A stretch of 64,000 nt of DNA, taken from assembly GCA_951217055.1 (NCBI GenBank), contig OX578282.1, positions 26,069,657 through 26,133,656 on the forward strand, in the 5' to 3' direction. Every line of letters begins with the position of its first letter. Position 1 is the stretch's first letter. The position numbers were made by a program, and so were the translations under genes. Below are positions 33,428 to 44,739 of the stretch, one piece after another. The notes under the pieces are model-generated. The model was not told the origin of the DNA. It searched no databases and worked only from the letters and a program-made list of their open reading frames with translations. The DNA is from Gerris lacustris (taxonomy: Eukaryota; Arthropoda; Insecta; Hemiptera; Gerridae).

Positions 33428-34045
33428 AGAAAGAAAAATAGACTGCCAATTAGTGTGGCACATAGCTTCCTCGCATCCTATCATGTACATTATTGTTATA
33501 TTAACATTAAAATTATTGTTATATTACTTTATTGTTATATTACTTTATTGTTATATTAATAATTGTGTAAAAACTATTAATAGTGTTAGCGATCTTTAAC
33601 ACTTCTAAAGCGGTGTCGCTGTTGGATTTACTAAAAAATTGTAATTGAAAAAAATGTCTCATTCAATAGATGAAGTTAGATTTTCTTTCCGACCTAAAAT
33701 TCCAATTTTAAATTTGAAGTTCACGTTTACACGAGCCTTGCTCGTGAACGCTTGGACGGATAACGTTGTCCAACGAACTCGTCCTCGGCATTGGTAAAAT
33801 GAACATGTCTACCAAATTTCATCAAAATCGGTCGACATTTACTCAAGTTATCGTCGCACGTTTCATAATTCGCGGACACACAGACCGACGGACAGACTGA
33901 CAGACAGACAGGCACGGAACCAAAAATGTTCCCTGATGTCTGAAACGGATTTCTGTCTTGGAATTTTTAAAATCGGAGGCATAAAAGTTTTTCGTTCTCA
34001 AAAGTGAACACAATGCTTTCGTTACCTTCGGCTCGGAAGCAAAAC
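33428..34045 (+). mobile_element. Composite family E / family A element
   Basis: It starts with the terminal module (AATAGACTGCCAATTAGTG) and an AT-rich tail matching positions 1-75 in reverse. A family E part follows (GAACGCTTGGACGGATAACG, CATTGGTAAAATGAACATG, ACTCAAGTTATCGTCGCAC), shared with 60.9 and 62.1 kb. It ends in the A core with GACAGACTGACAGACAGAC, CGGAACCAAAAATGTTCCC and GTTACCTTCGGCTCGGAAGC. The E-to-A junction shows that the two families share a 3-prime half. Confidence 0.65.
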
Positions 34046-36190
34046 TAATAGAGATCTACGCCTTTTCGTAAAAGTAGGTTTAAAAAAATGTAACACCACA
34101 TTTAAATGAAAAAATGGGACATAACTTAGACTGCTGAATTTAAACACCAAAATAGCTCATTGTTAACTAAAATGAATAAAAATCAATGGATAAATTATTG
34201 TCAACTGTCGTGCTTAAGCAATTGCGAGAGCACTTTAATCAGTTGAGCACAACAGTCCGTATATTTATCGCATAAAACCCCGTTACTTCATTGAATAAAA
34301 TATAATCCGATTAAACGAGGTTTATTTACTTATGCCATTATAATAAATGTCAATATATACTTGCACAAACTATATATATAAAAAAATATAAAAGGTAAAT
34401 ACAAATTTTACAATTTCTTGCTCATTTAAGTTCAATAATAAGCCATATTGTACATGATCAACTGATCGTGTAAAGTATCAGTTATTATGTAAATAATCCT
34501 TACGAGTATTTCTGATAAATGCAATTTATGTTAAACTTACACATAAAATTTAATATTTGATTCTTGTTAAACTGGTAAGCGGTAAGTTTACTTTATATTA
34601 TTAATAATAACTTTTAAAAAGAATAAAAAGCAATAAATATAACAAATAATTGATAATATGCCATTCTTATACAAATTTTTCATTTGTATATTGTACTTTT
34701 TTGGATACCTTTCAGATATTTTATATTTTTAAATTCTTTACAATTGTTGAATTATTAAAACTCGCATTTTTAGTCGAATATCGAGTTCCGGGTTTATTTA
34801 ATAAGCTAGCACAATTTAGATATAAACAATGACATAAAACCTAATAAAATATTGCCGCGTTATTTATTTTATTTTTTATTTTTTTTTCTTATCTATATAG
34901 AACTGTTTTTATTACATTTTTTCTCATCTGTATAATATAGAAATGTTTATAATAAATATCTATTTTATATTTATTTTAAAATAACACATCTTATTAAATA
35001 AGTTTGCAAAGACTACAAATTCAATAAGCCTTGATGTTCCTTACAAAGAGTACACTATACTTGTTCATGAAGTAGTTTTACACTATTTGTATAAGCTCTT
35101 TAAAAAAAAGAATTTATTTGCAAAGCTCAAGACTACCTGATTTAAAATGGTTGTAATGAGCTCTTATTGGGTATATAAATCTAAGCAACAAGTGAAGTTC
35201 AAACTAAATACACCTGAATCTACACGAAGCGAACAAATTACACGATTTATCCCAATCTCAAAACTACTTTAGAAAAGAAAATAAATTCACCATCTGCATC
35301 TCAAATAAATCTTGTTATCTTTTTTTTCAAATCTTGAATCTTCTTATCTACTATTGGAATAGTTTTGCAGAAGGATTTTGACCTTGTTTTTTTAAAAAAA
35401 CAACTTTTAAAGTTGGTTTACTTTTTATTCGTCTTCGTCTGAGCAAGATTTATTCAAGATTCTTTGATTCTACTCTAGCTGCAAGGGAAATGCTCATTTT
35501 AGGAACGTTTATTCTCTGTTGTGCAATGATTTTATATACTTTTGTAAAAACTGTGGGAAAGTGTCTTCTTTATTTTCTTGATATGAGATAAGGAATTTCC
35601 TTTTGATTCCTTAAACCAAACCACCCAGTTAATTGTATATTGTTGAGTTTTTTTTTTTTTGTATTTACCTTCTCTATTCTAACCGTGGGATTATACAAGG
35701 ACCTTTATCAGCTGATTAAGTTTCCGAGCAGGTTTTATTTGTTTATTTTTTTGGTAAAAATAGGAGCAAAAGTACATAAGTTCATAATGGTGTCTGAAGG
35801 TTAGTCTAGGACACTGAACCTCATTTTTATTCAAGACTAATAACGAATCAAACTGATTAACTCAGAATTTGATATCAGAACGTAGTTGTCTATTTTTACA
35901 TGTTTTGAGAGACGGCCTTCAACTTGACTTTGACCATGAAAACCTATAACCTTAATTGCATTTTAACTCATAAACAATAAAGTAAATTAAGGCATATCAT
36001 TATTTTTAAAATCAAACACGCAATTGCCATCATAAACCAATCGAATTCCATACTTATCATAATATTGAATATAAATGAAAAAAATAAATAAATAAAGTGA
36101 AACCAATCAGTAATGAAGAAGCGGCAAGATTAATTCACACAGGGATATTTCTGCAACATCAATATGAATTACAACAAAATGATTGCTACA
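34046..36190. other. Unassigned AT-rich sequence, over 2 kb
   Basis: The longest stretch without a recognised repeat or gene. It holds only homopolymer-rich AT sequence and no convincing coding frame. Confidence 0.4.
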
Positions 36191-36194
36191 CATA

Positions 36195-36655
36195 TTAAAA
36201 TAGTTTGTCAAGTAGAGTGGCACATAGTTTTCTCGCATCCTATTATTGGATGAATGGTCACATGAGTATAAAATGATGTGATTTCTTCCTTTTTCTTTTC
36301 CACTGGGAATTGAAAGTGTGGTTGATGGACCTGCTTCGATTCCCAGTGAGGTCACATTTATTTTTATTCAATATTAAATATGCACAGACGGTTGATATTG
36401 ATATGGGACTGTCTGTGAGCTACTATCTACAATCTACATTCTGCCAAATGCTTAAAATAAGTATTTTTAAAGATAGGTGTCAATAAAACAAAAGGTTTGT
36501 GAGGTTACAGGTGAGAAAGTAATGTACCGGCAACAGACCGACATGAGACCAAAAATGTTCCCTGAATTTCTGCCAAGGAATTTTCGGAGACAATCAAAAA
36601 TTCGTTTTTTAGAATGAGTTTCCATTACCTTCGGTAAGCTCGAAAGCAAAAACAA
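36195..36655 (+). mobile_element. Family A copy with GATTCCCAGTG stem
   Basis: The terminal module (GTGGCACATAGTTTTCTCGC) is followed by GGATGAATGGTCACATGAG. Then comes the inverted pair CACTGGGAATTGAAA / TTCGATTCCCAGTG and GCACAGACGGTTGATATTG. The core has GAGACCAAAAATGTTCCC and ends TTACCTTCGGTAAGCTCG. The 82-codon and 71-codon minus-strand frames here are by-products. Confidence 0.65.
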
Positions 36656-36895
36656 TTCAACATGCGAATAATTAATATTCACTTAAATAGTACTATAGGT
36701 ACAGTTAGCTAGGTACAAACAGTCCTATCGTAAATTTTTTTAAATTATATTTAAGTTTCCTTTACTACATGATTTCCTCTTTTTTACTTTTTACAAACAA
36801 AGCATTCAGAAAAAAATCGGGTACGGGGTACCTCGGAACTTTTCCTCACTTCAGAGGCCACTAAAGTGGCATCTCCAGCTGCTTCGCAGCAGGAG

Positions 36896-36946
36896 GAAGC
36901 AGCATTGGACGTGGTCAGTACTTGGATGGGTGGCCGTTCTGAACTA
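36896..36946 (+). promoter_or_regulatory. 5S rRNA-like internal promoter in family D copy 1
   Basis: GAAGCAGCATTGGACGTGG and TCAGTACTTGGATGGGTGGC correspond to the box A end, intermediate element and box C region of animal 5S rRNA, whose typical box C reads GTACTTGGATGGGTGACCG. The match ends after GTTCTGAACTA. In 5S genes this region binds TFIIIA and drives RNA polymerase III. Here it would make the family a 5S-derived (SINE3-type) retroposon. Confidence 0.7.
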
Positions 36947-36964
36947 ACTGATTTATTATCATTC

Positions 36965-38323
36965 TTAGGCCGATCGGCCACCAGAAGCTGAGCGGAGCGG
37001 AGCGGAGCGGAGTTGACTCAGCTTGTGAAATCGAATCCCATTGTTTTAAATGTAAGGGTGGCCACCGGTTGCGGAGCGGAGCTGAGCTGAGCCAAGCGAC
37101 GCATCTCGACTCAGCTTTGACGGTCGGTTTTGAAAGCTGACTCCGCTTCCCCCTCCACCTACAATAATAATATTATTAAAAAAATTAAACGAATAAACTT
37201 TTTATTAATTGATTAATACACTCTTGTAGATAAATGAACGAGAGATTAGATGGCTAATATAGTGTAGAAAGTCACTATTTCATTTGAGAAGCGTTTCGAC
37301 CAATTATTAATGTCATCTTCAGTCTTGTTTTATTCTAAAATTTAAACAAGCATAATATATAACATTAAATTAAAGTAATTATAATTATTCTTTAAACATT
37401 TTGACATATACTTATAATTCTACTGAAATCAAGTTTTAATTAAGACTTGCATTCAGTAAAAAATATACTTACATACGTCATTATTGTTCCATTATGTAAT
37501 ATACTATCTCCATAAGAGAGGGTCTAAAATTAAAATGTTTAACAGAGGCACGTTGGTATAACATACCGACATCGAAATAACCAGTAAATGTTAATATGTA
37601 TAAATATAAATTAAAACATTAAACAATACTAGTAACAATTTATAACATTTTAAAAAATATATAATAATAACTAAAAAGACAATTATCAAAAAGCTGTATA
37701 TATGTGATCTTCATAACAACTATTAATCGAGGAGATTAATCTTCTTTTACAGTGGTTCTTAATTAAAACTTGATTTCAGTAGGATTAAGGATATCTTATA
37801 ATTTATAATGAATAATTATTACCTTGAATTAATTTTATATATATGTTTGTTTGAATTTTTGAATAAAACAAGACTGAAGATGACATTAATAATTGGTCGA
37901 AACGTTTCTCAAATGAAATAGTGATTTTCTTTATTTTCTCTACCTTATTAGCCATCTAATCTCTCTTTCAATAATATAATTAAAAGGAAAATAAATAAAC
38001 TACAAACTATCTCCGATAGTTTGTATCACAACCAGTTATATCATCTCTCATCTTATTTAGAAGTTCATTAAACTGTTCGTGGTTTAGATCCTCGGATTCT
38101 GAACTTGAACACAAATATAATAGTTTTCGTTGGGTTGAAATTTTTGGGTATACTAGCTTAGTTCACGCAAACGAAAACAGAGCGGAGTCAGCTAGACTCC
38201 GCTACAGTCAGCTCGACTCCGCTCCGCTTTCGGTTGCCACACCCCTTGGACTCAACTACACTCAGCTACACTCCGCTACGCTCCGCTCCGCTCCGCTCAG
38301 CTTCTGGTGGCCGATCGGCCTTA
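36965..38323. mobile_element. 1353-bp TIR element, PIF/Harbinger-like, TTA duplication
   Basis: The element spans 36968-38320. Both ends read inward GGCCGATCGGCCACCAGAAG followed by CTGAGCGGAGCGGAGCGGAG, giving about 41 bp of perfect TIR. TTA is duplicated at 36965-36967 and 38321-38323. The intact site in copy 2 reads CATTCTTAAAGAAAACCC, confirming insertion at TTA. A 3-bp TWA duplication with G-rich termini fits PIF/Harbinger. No transposase frame is present, so it is non-autonomous. Subterminal parts hold more GAGCGG/GAGCTGA units and diverged CGACTCAGCT words. A foldback element occupies the centre. Confidence 0.85.
37241..37964. mobile_element. Foldback element nested in the TIR element
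   Basis: Inverted ends AGAGATTAGATGGC and GCCATCTAATCTCT are followed inward by an arm of about 95 bp. The arm contains TTTGAGAAGCGTTTCGACCA and ATGTCATCTTCAGTCTTG; the opposite arm reads CAAGACTGAAGATGACATTA and GGTCGAAACGTTTCTC. Further inverted words lie inside (ATTCTACTGAAATCAAG / CTTGATTTCAGTAGGAT). No gene is present. Confidence 0.7.
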
Positions 38324-39039
38324 AAAAAAACATTATTTTTAATAAATACCTATATTTTATTTAATTATTTGAAGTTTGGCGGTATTTTGACAAATGTAAA
38401 CAAACTTTGACATCATCAAAATTATTGCACTAATAAATAATTATATTCGCTTATAACTTTTAAACTCTGAATCAAAACTCCGATGAAATAAACTCCCGAC
38501 TCCGGTTTTTTTTATATTTGTTCCTTAATTTCTTCCGGTTCCAACAATATGCTATATGTCAAAAACCTATTTATACTTTCGGTATTGTTAACCGTCAAAG
38601 TTTAAAAATTCAAAAATTGATAACTTCAAAATGGCGGCCTTTGATAATATCAAAATGAAATTTGGTGGGCTTGTTTGTCATACAGAGAGGTACATTCGTG
38701 CCAAATTTCAACTCGATCAGGACCATTTTCGATTTATTACGATTTTTTTAATTTTTTTGCTGACTCAGCAAACTGGGTTCAAGATGGCGGAAAAAGTTGA
38801 TTTTCCGGGCGGCACCACTAGAGGTAAAGACTGATTTTTCTGCCAAGTTTAAACTCTCTAGGTTAAATACCTTGGGCGCTACGATGATAACAACCATACG
38901 TACATACAGACGTCATGCTGAAAACCACTCAGGAGGTCTTAAAAAACACCCAAAACGGATAATAATTAACTTAATTAAAAAAAATGTTTGTGAAAACAAT
39001 ACTTTTCCTACTATAGGTAGTGAGGAAAAGCAAAAAACA

Positions 39040-40185
39040 AATTGCACAAGGTCACGAAAATTCGAGTTTAATGGAGCGAGTATAAGAGGTGCGCGATGAG
39101 TCCATTTTTTGATCTGTTGTTCATTCCGCTATAAATGGATCAATTGACCATTTATAGCGATGTATATAATAAAAGCGAGGTAATCAAGATGAGCACCTGA
39201 GTAATATCAGAACCTGGTAGGATATACCGGCCATAATTTAGCCAAGGAACTATAGCTAGAATATATGTATAACATTGCCCAAGTGAGCTCATCAACATAA
39301 AGAACTAATTCATAATTAATTCCTTGAATTGGTTTGATTTGAAATGGTTACATAGATTAATTTCAAAATACTCGTACTATCAATTTGGTTTTATTACAGT
39401 CACTTTTATTTTCTACCGCCTAGATTAAGGATGAGTGATTTTCCACCATCATAATCTGTAAAATAAATTGTGTTTTGAAGTAGCTTATATTATATATGTT
39501 ATGGTTTTGACCATGAATCGAAGGACATATAAAAAAATTATTAGTTCTTACAATGGCTTTCACAAAAAATCTGTTGAGACGTATCATTCGAAATAGCATT
39601 TATTTAAAAACATATTAAGTTAGAAGATTCCTAGTCATTTTTCCTAGGCGATACCTTTTGGAATCTTGTTAATAAACAAGAGTATTGTAATCAAACATCT
39701 TTACACAATCTTATTACAATTGTTTCATTTGTAATGTGCGTTTGTAATAGAGAGCAATAATAGTAATTCAATTAATTTTATTGCCGGTTTCCTTTGAGAA
39801 GCGTAGTTAAAAAATCACACTCAAATTAAATTACATACCCTTATTAACCATGAGTTCCATGGTCCATGAGTACAAAAAACGTCTCTCTACCAAAAGTAAC
39901 TTAATTGTATTAATAAGCTGCTCTACCACAAGTTGTTGAAAATCATTCGTAGGGTCTGTAACAAACTCTCATTAACTGTTTCTAATAGTTGAAAAATGAT
40001 CAAAAACTATTCGTAAGTGTAGTGTAGTAGAGTAGTGTCATCAGGTAACTTTATTTTGTAAAGTAGCTTTTCAATCAAAAGCGGTTGTAAACCATTCGTA
40101 GTCTCGGTGTCAGACTCTCTTTCTCTTCCACTCTTGTGTACTTGCCTCGTTAAATACTGATTAAAATAAGTCTTGGAGGAGAACT
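39040..40185. other. Unassigned AT-rich sequence
   Basis: Short repeated words such as AACCATTCGTAG, AAAACTATTCGTAAG and AAATCATTCGTAGG at 39930-40100 suggest a very degenerate tandem repeat. No gene is seen. Confidence 0.35.
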
Positions 40186-40189
40186 AACA

Positions 40190-40985
40190 TTCGCTTCCAA
40201 GCTTACCGAAGGTAACGGAAGCTTTGTGACTGTTCCGAGAAAATCATTTTTTTATGTCTCTAATTTTAAAAATTCCAAGATAAATCCGTTTCATTTGTCA
40301 AGGAGCAGTTTCGACATATATATTTGTCGTTAAATGTTTGTGAAACAACATATTTTAAAAACAACTCGTCCGATTTTAATAAAATTTGAATGGCAGCCCA
40401 TAATCATTCATAATTAGCTAATTGTTGATCCAAACTTCCGCGCCCATTTATTTCTCTACCACATGTGCACTAATAAACATTTATTTACACCTATATCATA
40501 TCTTTAAAAGTACCTACTCATCTATTTTTTATGAAATTAGGATGGTTTGTCTGAAGTATCCCTCATATGGTCCTAATTCCAACCGTGTACACTCTTCAAA
40601 TTATGCTAAATTGATCCATGTAAAAATTTGCAAGCTACTTTTTACAAAATATTCCAATTTCTTAAAAACCATTTTTATATTTAATTTTTACATGTTGCGG
40701 TTCACAAAAATTAAGCGCAAGATAGACCGACCAACGGACACGGAATCAAAAACGTTCCCTAACGTCTTAAACGGAGTTGTTCCTTGGAATTTCCAAAATT
40801 AGAGACAAAAAAATATTCTACGGAACAATCACTTAGTCGTTACATTCGGTTCCGTCACCTTCGCTAAGCTCGGAAAAAAAGAGAAAACAATGGGTTGTAA
40901 AAATACAACATATTAAAGTGAACGCGATAGGACACGAATAAGCTATATGCCACTCAAATTGGCAGACTATTTTTTATTCCTAATA
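40190..40985 (-). mobile_element. Family A copy, long
   Basis: On the plus strand it starts GCTTCCAAGCTTACCGAAGG, passes ATTCCAAGATAAATCCGTTT, and reaches AACTCGTCCGATTTTAATAA. It includes part of a second unit (GACCGACCAACGGACACGG, ATCAAAAACGTTCCCTAACG) and ends in the terminal module near 40930-40980. The 126-codon frame at 40422-40802 is a by-product. Confidence 0.6.
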
Positions 40986-41575
40986 AAGTGACTTCAATGC
41001 TCATATTTACAGCTATATTTTTCTCTACTTGAGACTGTTTACTTCTAGTCGAGTCAATAGTTATTGGCTTTCATAATAAAGTCAACTAAATTATTCGTAT
41101 AAAATATTCCCTAAGTCGGAGAGTCAGAGGAGATGACCATTATCCATTTAGGAGAAGAAGCAGGCAATAAGAAAAAAACTATTCTTACTAGACAGTGAAA
41201 CAGTTCAAGTTTAACCTACTTATTATTTTAACACTGTTTCTTCTTCGCCTTCTTGCTTTATTTCCTTAGCTTAGGTCCTGATGATAATCATCAACAATGA
41301 TTAAAATGACTATTGGCCATTATCTAATCATGATTATGATTCACCTACCATTATAACTGGCTAAGTTGATGAACCAACATTGTTGCCAACTAGCTACATT
41401 CCAGTTATCGCAATACAGTATAGTCGAGTAAGTACAAAAAAAACTTATATAATCTATTAAACTTCAAACCAGTTACTGCTTAAGTCTACAATTAAGCCTA
41501 GTAAAATATTTGAAGCTTAAAATACCAGTACGTGGGGCGTGAGGGTTAAAGCGTAAGCGATTTGAAGATCTCTTA
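40986..41575. other. Unassigned sequence
   Basis: A short imperfect repeat of ATGATTA-type words lies near 41280-41345. Nothing is identified. Confidence 0.3.
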
Positions 41576-41580
41576 GACTA

Positions 41581-41712
41581 AAGGTACGTTTTCCTAGACG
41601 CGACACCTGCGATAGACGCTGAGCGACTATCAGCTAGGAAAACGGTAACATGCAAACTCAGAATTGAGTCCTCAGTGATAATCGCTAAGCGACTATCGCT
41701 AAGTCGCGTCAA
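41581..41712. repeat. Inverted and direct repeat cluster, possible MITE remnant
   Basis: CGTTTTCCTAG (41587-41597) and CTAGGAAAACG (41634-41644) are inverted. GACGCTGAGCGACTATC and ATCGCTAAGCGACTATC are direct copies about 60 bp apart. ACGCGAC near the left edge and GTCGCGT near the right edge are also inverted. The size and layout suggest a small TIR element without clear duplications. Confidence 0.4.
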
Positions 41713-42380
41713 AGAAAATAAAGCTTTATGTTCACAGTGCAGAAAAAAACTACTCATAAAATACAATTTCAAGAACAACATTTAGAGACAGGAGAAAATG
41801 TTAAAACAAATAAACGTACAAATAGGCAGAAAGAAATAAAAAAGTTGTCTTCTGTGATTTTGCTAACAATTCCAGTATTTTATGTCTCGAATCTATTTGA
41901 ATTTATTATTATATTTTAAATTTTACATCACTTTTCTCTAATTTTCACAATATAATAAATACATCTTAAGATCAATCAAGAGAAAAAAAACAATATATTT
42001 GAATTACTTAAAATATTACAGTATTCGAAGTACTAAATATAATTGAAGAAGTCAATAAGTAGGATTATTATTACAATTTGTTTACTTAAAAAAAAACTGG
42101 AAATTAAATAGCCACACAAAGATTCTTCGAGTTTTATCACTGGATGAATGGTCACAAGAGTATAGAAAAAGTAAAATGAGACAGATTACTTACTTAAATT
42201 ATGTGTTACTTAAAACATTAGGTTGACGAGAGAAAGATGCAAAAGATTAAATTAATTGTTAGCCATCTGATGGCTAACAATTAACTAGTTAGCTAAAAAT
42301 TAATTATTTAGCTACCTCTTTATCTTAAATCTATCAAACTATACAAATTTAATTAAATCGGACAAGAAGTTTTTAAAAAA
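41713..42380. other. Unassigned AT-rich sequence with a palindrome
   Basis: Includes the perfect palindrome at 42252-42284. A family A word (GGATGAATGGTCACAAGAG) occurs near 42142, so the right part may be a decayed A copy. Confidence 0.35.
42252..42284. repeat. Perfect 16-bp-arm palindrome
   Basis: TTAATTGTTAGCCATC, a single T, then GATGGCTAACAATTAA. Another partial copy of the arm (TTAGCTAAAAATTAATTATT) follows directly. Confidence 0.85.
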
Positions 42381-42384
42381 TCTG

Positions 42385-42770
42385 CTAATTTGTGTGGTAC
42401 ATGGCTTCCTCGTGTCGTATTATCGGACAAAAGGTCATCTGTTTCGATTCCCATTAAGATAAAATTTATTTTTATTCAATTTTAAAGGTGCACAGAAATA
42501 TGAGACCAACTGTGGGCTACTTTCAACAAACCATCCAATATTAATATTATTAAAAATAAGATATAGCTGTTAATAAATACAAGTTTGTGCACACGCGGAA
42601 GAAGCAATGGGCGATAAAGGATGAAATTATGACAAACTATCCAAAGTTTCAATTAAAATCGGCCAGTATAATTTATAAGATTTAGTGGTTCGGCAAAATG
42701 TAAACGGACAGCCCGAAATGAGACCAAAAACGTATCTTGGTGTCTTGAACACATTTCAGTTGAAAATTTT
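42385..42770 (+). mobile_element. Family A copy
   Basis: The terminal module (GGTACATGGCTTCCTCGTG) is followed by GTTTCGATTCCCATTAAG, GGTGCACAGAAATATGAG, TTAAAATCGGCCAGTATAA and GAGACCAAAAACGTATCTTG. It is shorter and more diverged than the 46.5-kb copy. Confidence 0.55.
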
Positions 42771-44735
42771 GACGTTTAGTGATTAAATTCGACGTTCCTG
42801 TCTGCGTAGAACTTAAGGCTAAGGGTTAACCCTGTTGTTGCCCCTAACAGCAATGTTGCGCCTTAGTCACAGTGGTCTCTTCCAAAGGAACGAGACTTAT
42901 TAGACTAGGAAGCCTCCAATTTAGAGTTTGAAGATTACTCATATCTGCTTCTATTTTCACTGATATTCTCCTTTACCCATATTTTGATTTACGTCACATA
43001 AAACTACTTTTAAGTGTGTGATCTTGTTAATTATACTTACTTTTAAGTAGGTACTTTGTGCGAATTGTAACAGATGTAATTGTTTGTAGCATTGTTCGCT
43101 AGATTGCTTTCTTACCCATTACAGCACATAATTGTATACGCGTTATAGCGGTAAGAAATCGTTTCATTATTTCCTAATTATTTAAACTAAGCGTTACCAT
43201 GTCTATCATTACCCCTAGATAACTCAGCATGTACGAACCTACGTAATTATAAAAAAAAATCGTCGAACTAAAGGAAATAGAATTAGGTTAAAAGAAATGA
43301 AAAGTTGACCGAGTTTATTTTAAGGGTTTTTAATACGAAAACTAGAACTAACTGTGCTTTGAATTATTCCCACAGATTGAATCCCAATTTCTTTAATCAA
43401 GTCCCACGCTTTAGCTGTTCATTTATTGCCTTCTATATTTCATCTTTTTTTTTTTAAGGAAATTATATTTTTAATATTTTAAACAAAGAACATTTAATGA
43501 TAAAAGATAAAATTAATTAATTTATTTTTATAAAACAAAGAGCTTTATTTAAAAGTATGTAATAACTAAAAATAGAATATAACGTTTCTTTGTGAATTTA
43601 TACCATCAAACGTTAAGTTTTTATTACACCAAAAAATATATTTTTATTTCATCTTCTCTTTAAATAATTAATAATATTCTTAAATTTATACCTAAACTTT
43701 CATCATCATCATTTTAACATAGTTCATCGACTGTTTACTTATCTTAACATAATCATACCCACGGATATTTCAGACAGTACCATCAATCAAAAGTAAACTT
43801 TTCACTCAGAATTTATTAAGATGAAGGTGAATACTACTAAAGAATGATGTTGGAATTTTTAAATGTAAACAAATAATATTTAATAACTGTTAGATAAAAG
43901 GTTATACTTACATTGGTTATATATTATACATATTTATGTTTTGATTACTTTATTTAAATATGTTATTCTTGTTTGAAATCAAAAGCTACTTCATGTGTTC
44001 AACTGTATATCTTAAAATGTGGTGTCAAAGTATTTTTATAACCAGAAAATGAAAACCAGGAATAAAGGAAAGGGTAATTATGCACTTACCATCTATTTCT
44101 AATCGTCCGATTGGCTTCGGGAAGTTCTTAAACTATTACTTTTTACATTCTAAGCACTTCAGTCCATTTAGTTTTTCGGAAAAGTCAATAGCATTTAAAA
44201 AAAAAAAATCATGAAGTGTCCACTTACGCTTTTAAGGGAAATGTAGGAATAAGTGAGTTCTAGGTGCCCATGGGATAGCTAAAAACCTCCAAAATGGATG
44301 CAGAAACATAAAATATACATAAAAATTGTTTGTTTTATCGAAAAAATAAAGCGTTTAATTAAACACGAACAAAATCAACAAATAATATTGTGATTAACCA
44401 TAAAATTATACGGTTGATAAATCGAATATTGAGAATAATCGTTTCCATAAAATGAACAGTGGTGTTTTGGCGCTAAATTACTTTGAATTTGAAATATAAA
44501 TTAAAACAGAGAATGATTTTCCTTCGTCTAAATAACTGTTAGACAAAATTAACCTCATCCCCTCTGTATAACTTGAAGCGTAAATATCCCCTTATCTTAA
44601 CAGTAAATCAGACTAAGGGATACTATCACTTCCATACACAGGAGAGATGCTCTTCGTAAGTCTGAAGAACTGTTAGATAAAGCAACATCAGCCCTTTTGT
44701 ACCTATATAGAATTGCTATCTAAACCCATATCATT
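42771..44735. other. Unassigned AT-rich sequence, about 2 kb
   Basis: No recognised repeat or gene. CCCCTTATCTTAACAG near 44590 resembles the CCTTTGTCTTAAT words in the 8.6-kb MITE. Confidence 0.35.
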
Positions 44736-44739
44736 GCAA

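Larger units (their letters stand above)
36812..39033 (+). mobile_element. Family D 5S-headed SINE, copy 1, split by an insertion
   Basis: It begins at AAATCGGGTACGGGGTACC and ends at the tail hairpin (39001-39030) plus an A-rich run. Removing the 1353-bp insertion at 36968-38320 and one TTA leaves about 860 bp. This aligns throughout with copy 2 at 51256-52096. The body includes AACTTCAAAATGGCGGCC, TTTCAACTCGATCAGGACC, ATTTTCCGGGCGGCACCAC, TACCTTGGGCGCTACGATG and ACCACTCAGGAGGTC. The plus-strand frames at 38631 and 38797 are fragments of this repeat, not genes. Confidence 0.75.

Noticed and set aside
36107..36355. Minus-strand frame starting MTSLGIEAGPSTT
   Set aside because: Falls on the inverted GATTCCCAGTG stem of a family A copy and is not conserved in other copies.
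36896..36946. Genuine 5S rRNA gene
   Set aside because: Only the second half of the internal promoter region matches; the 5-prime half and the 3-prime stem of 5S rRNA are absent, and the sequence continues into a repeat body shared with 51.3 kb.
38631..39099. Two overlapping plus-strand frames of 67 and 100 codons
   Set aside because: They lie in the body of the family D SINE; the paralogue at 51.7 kb does not keep the frames.
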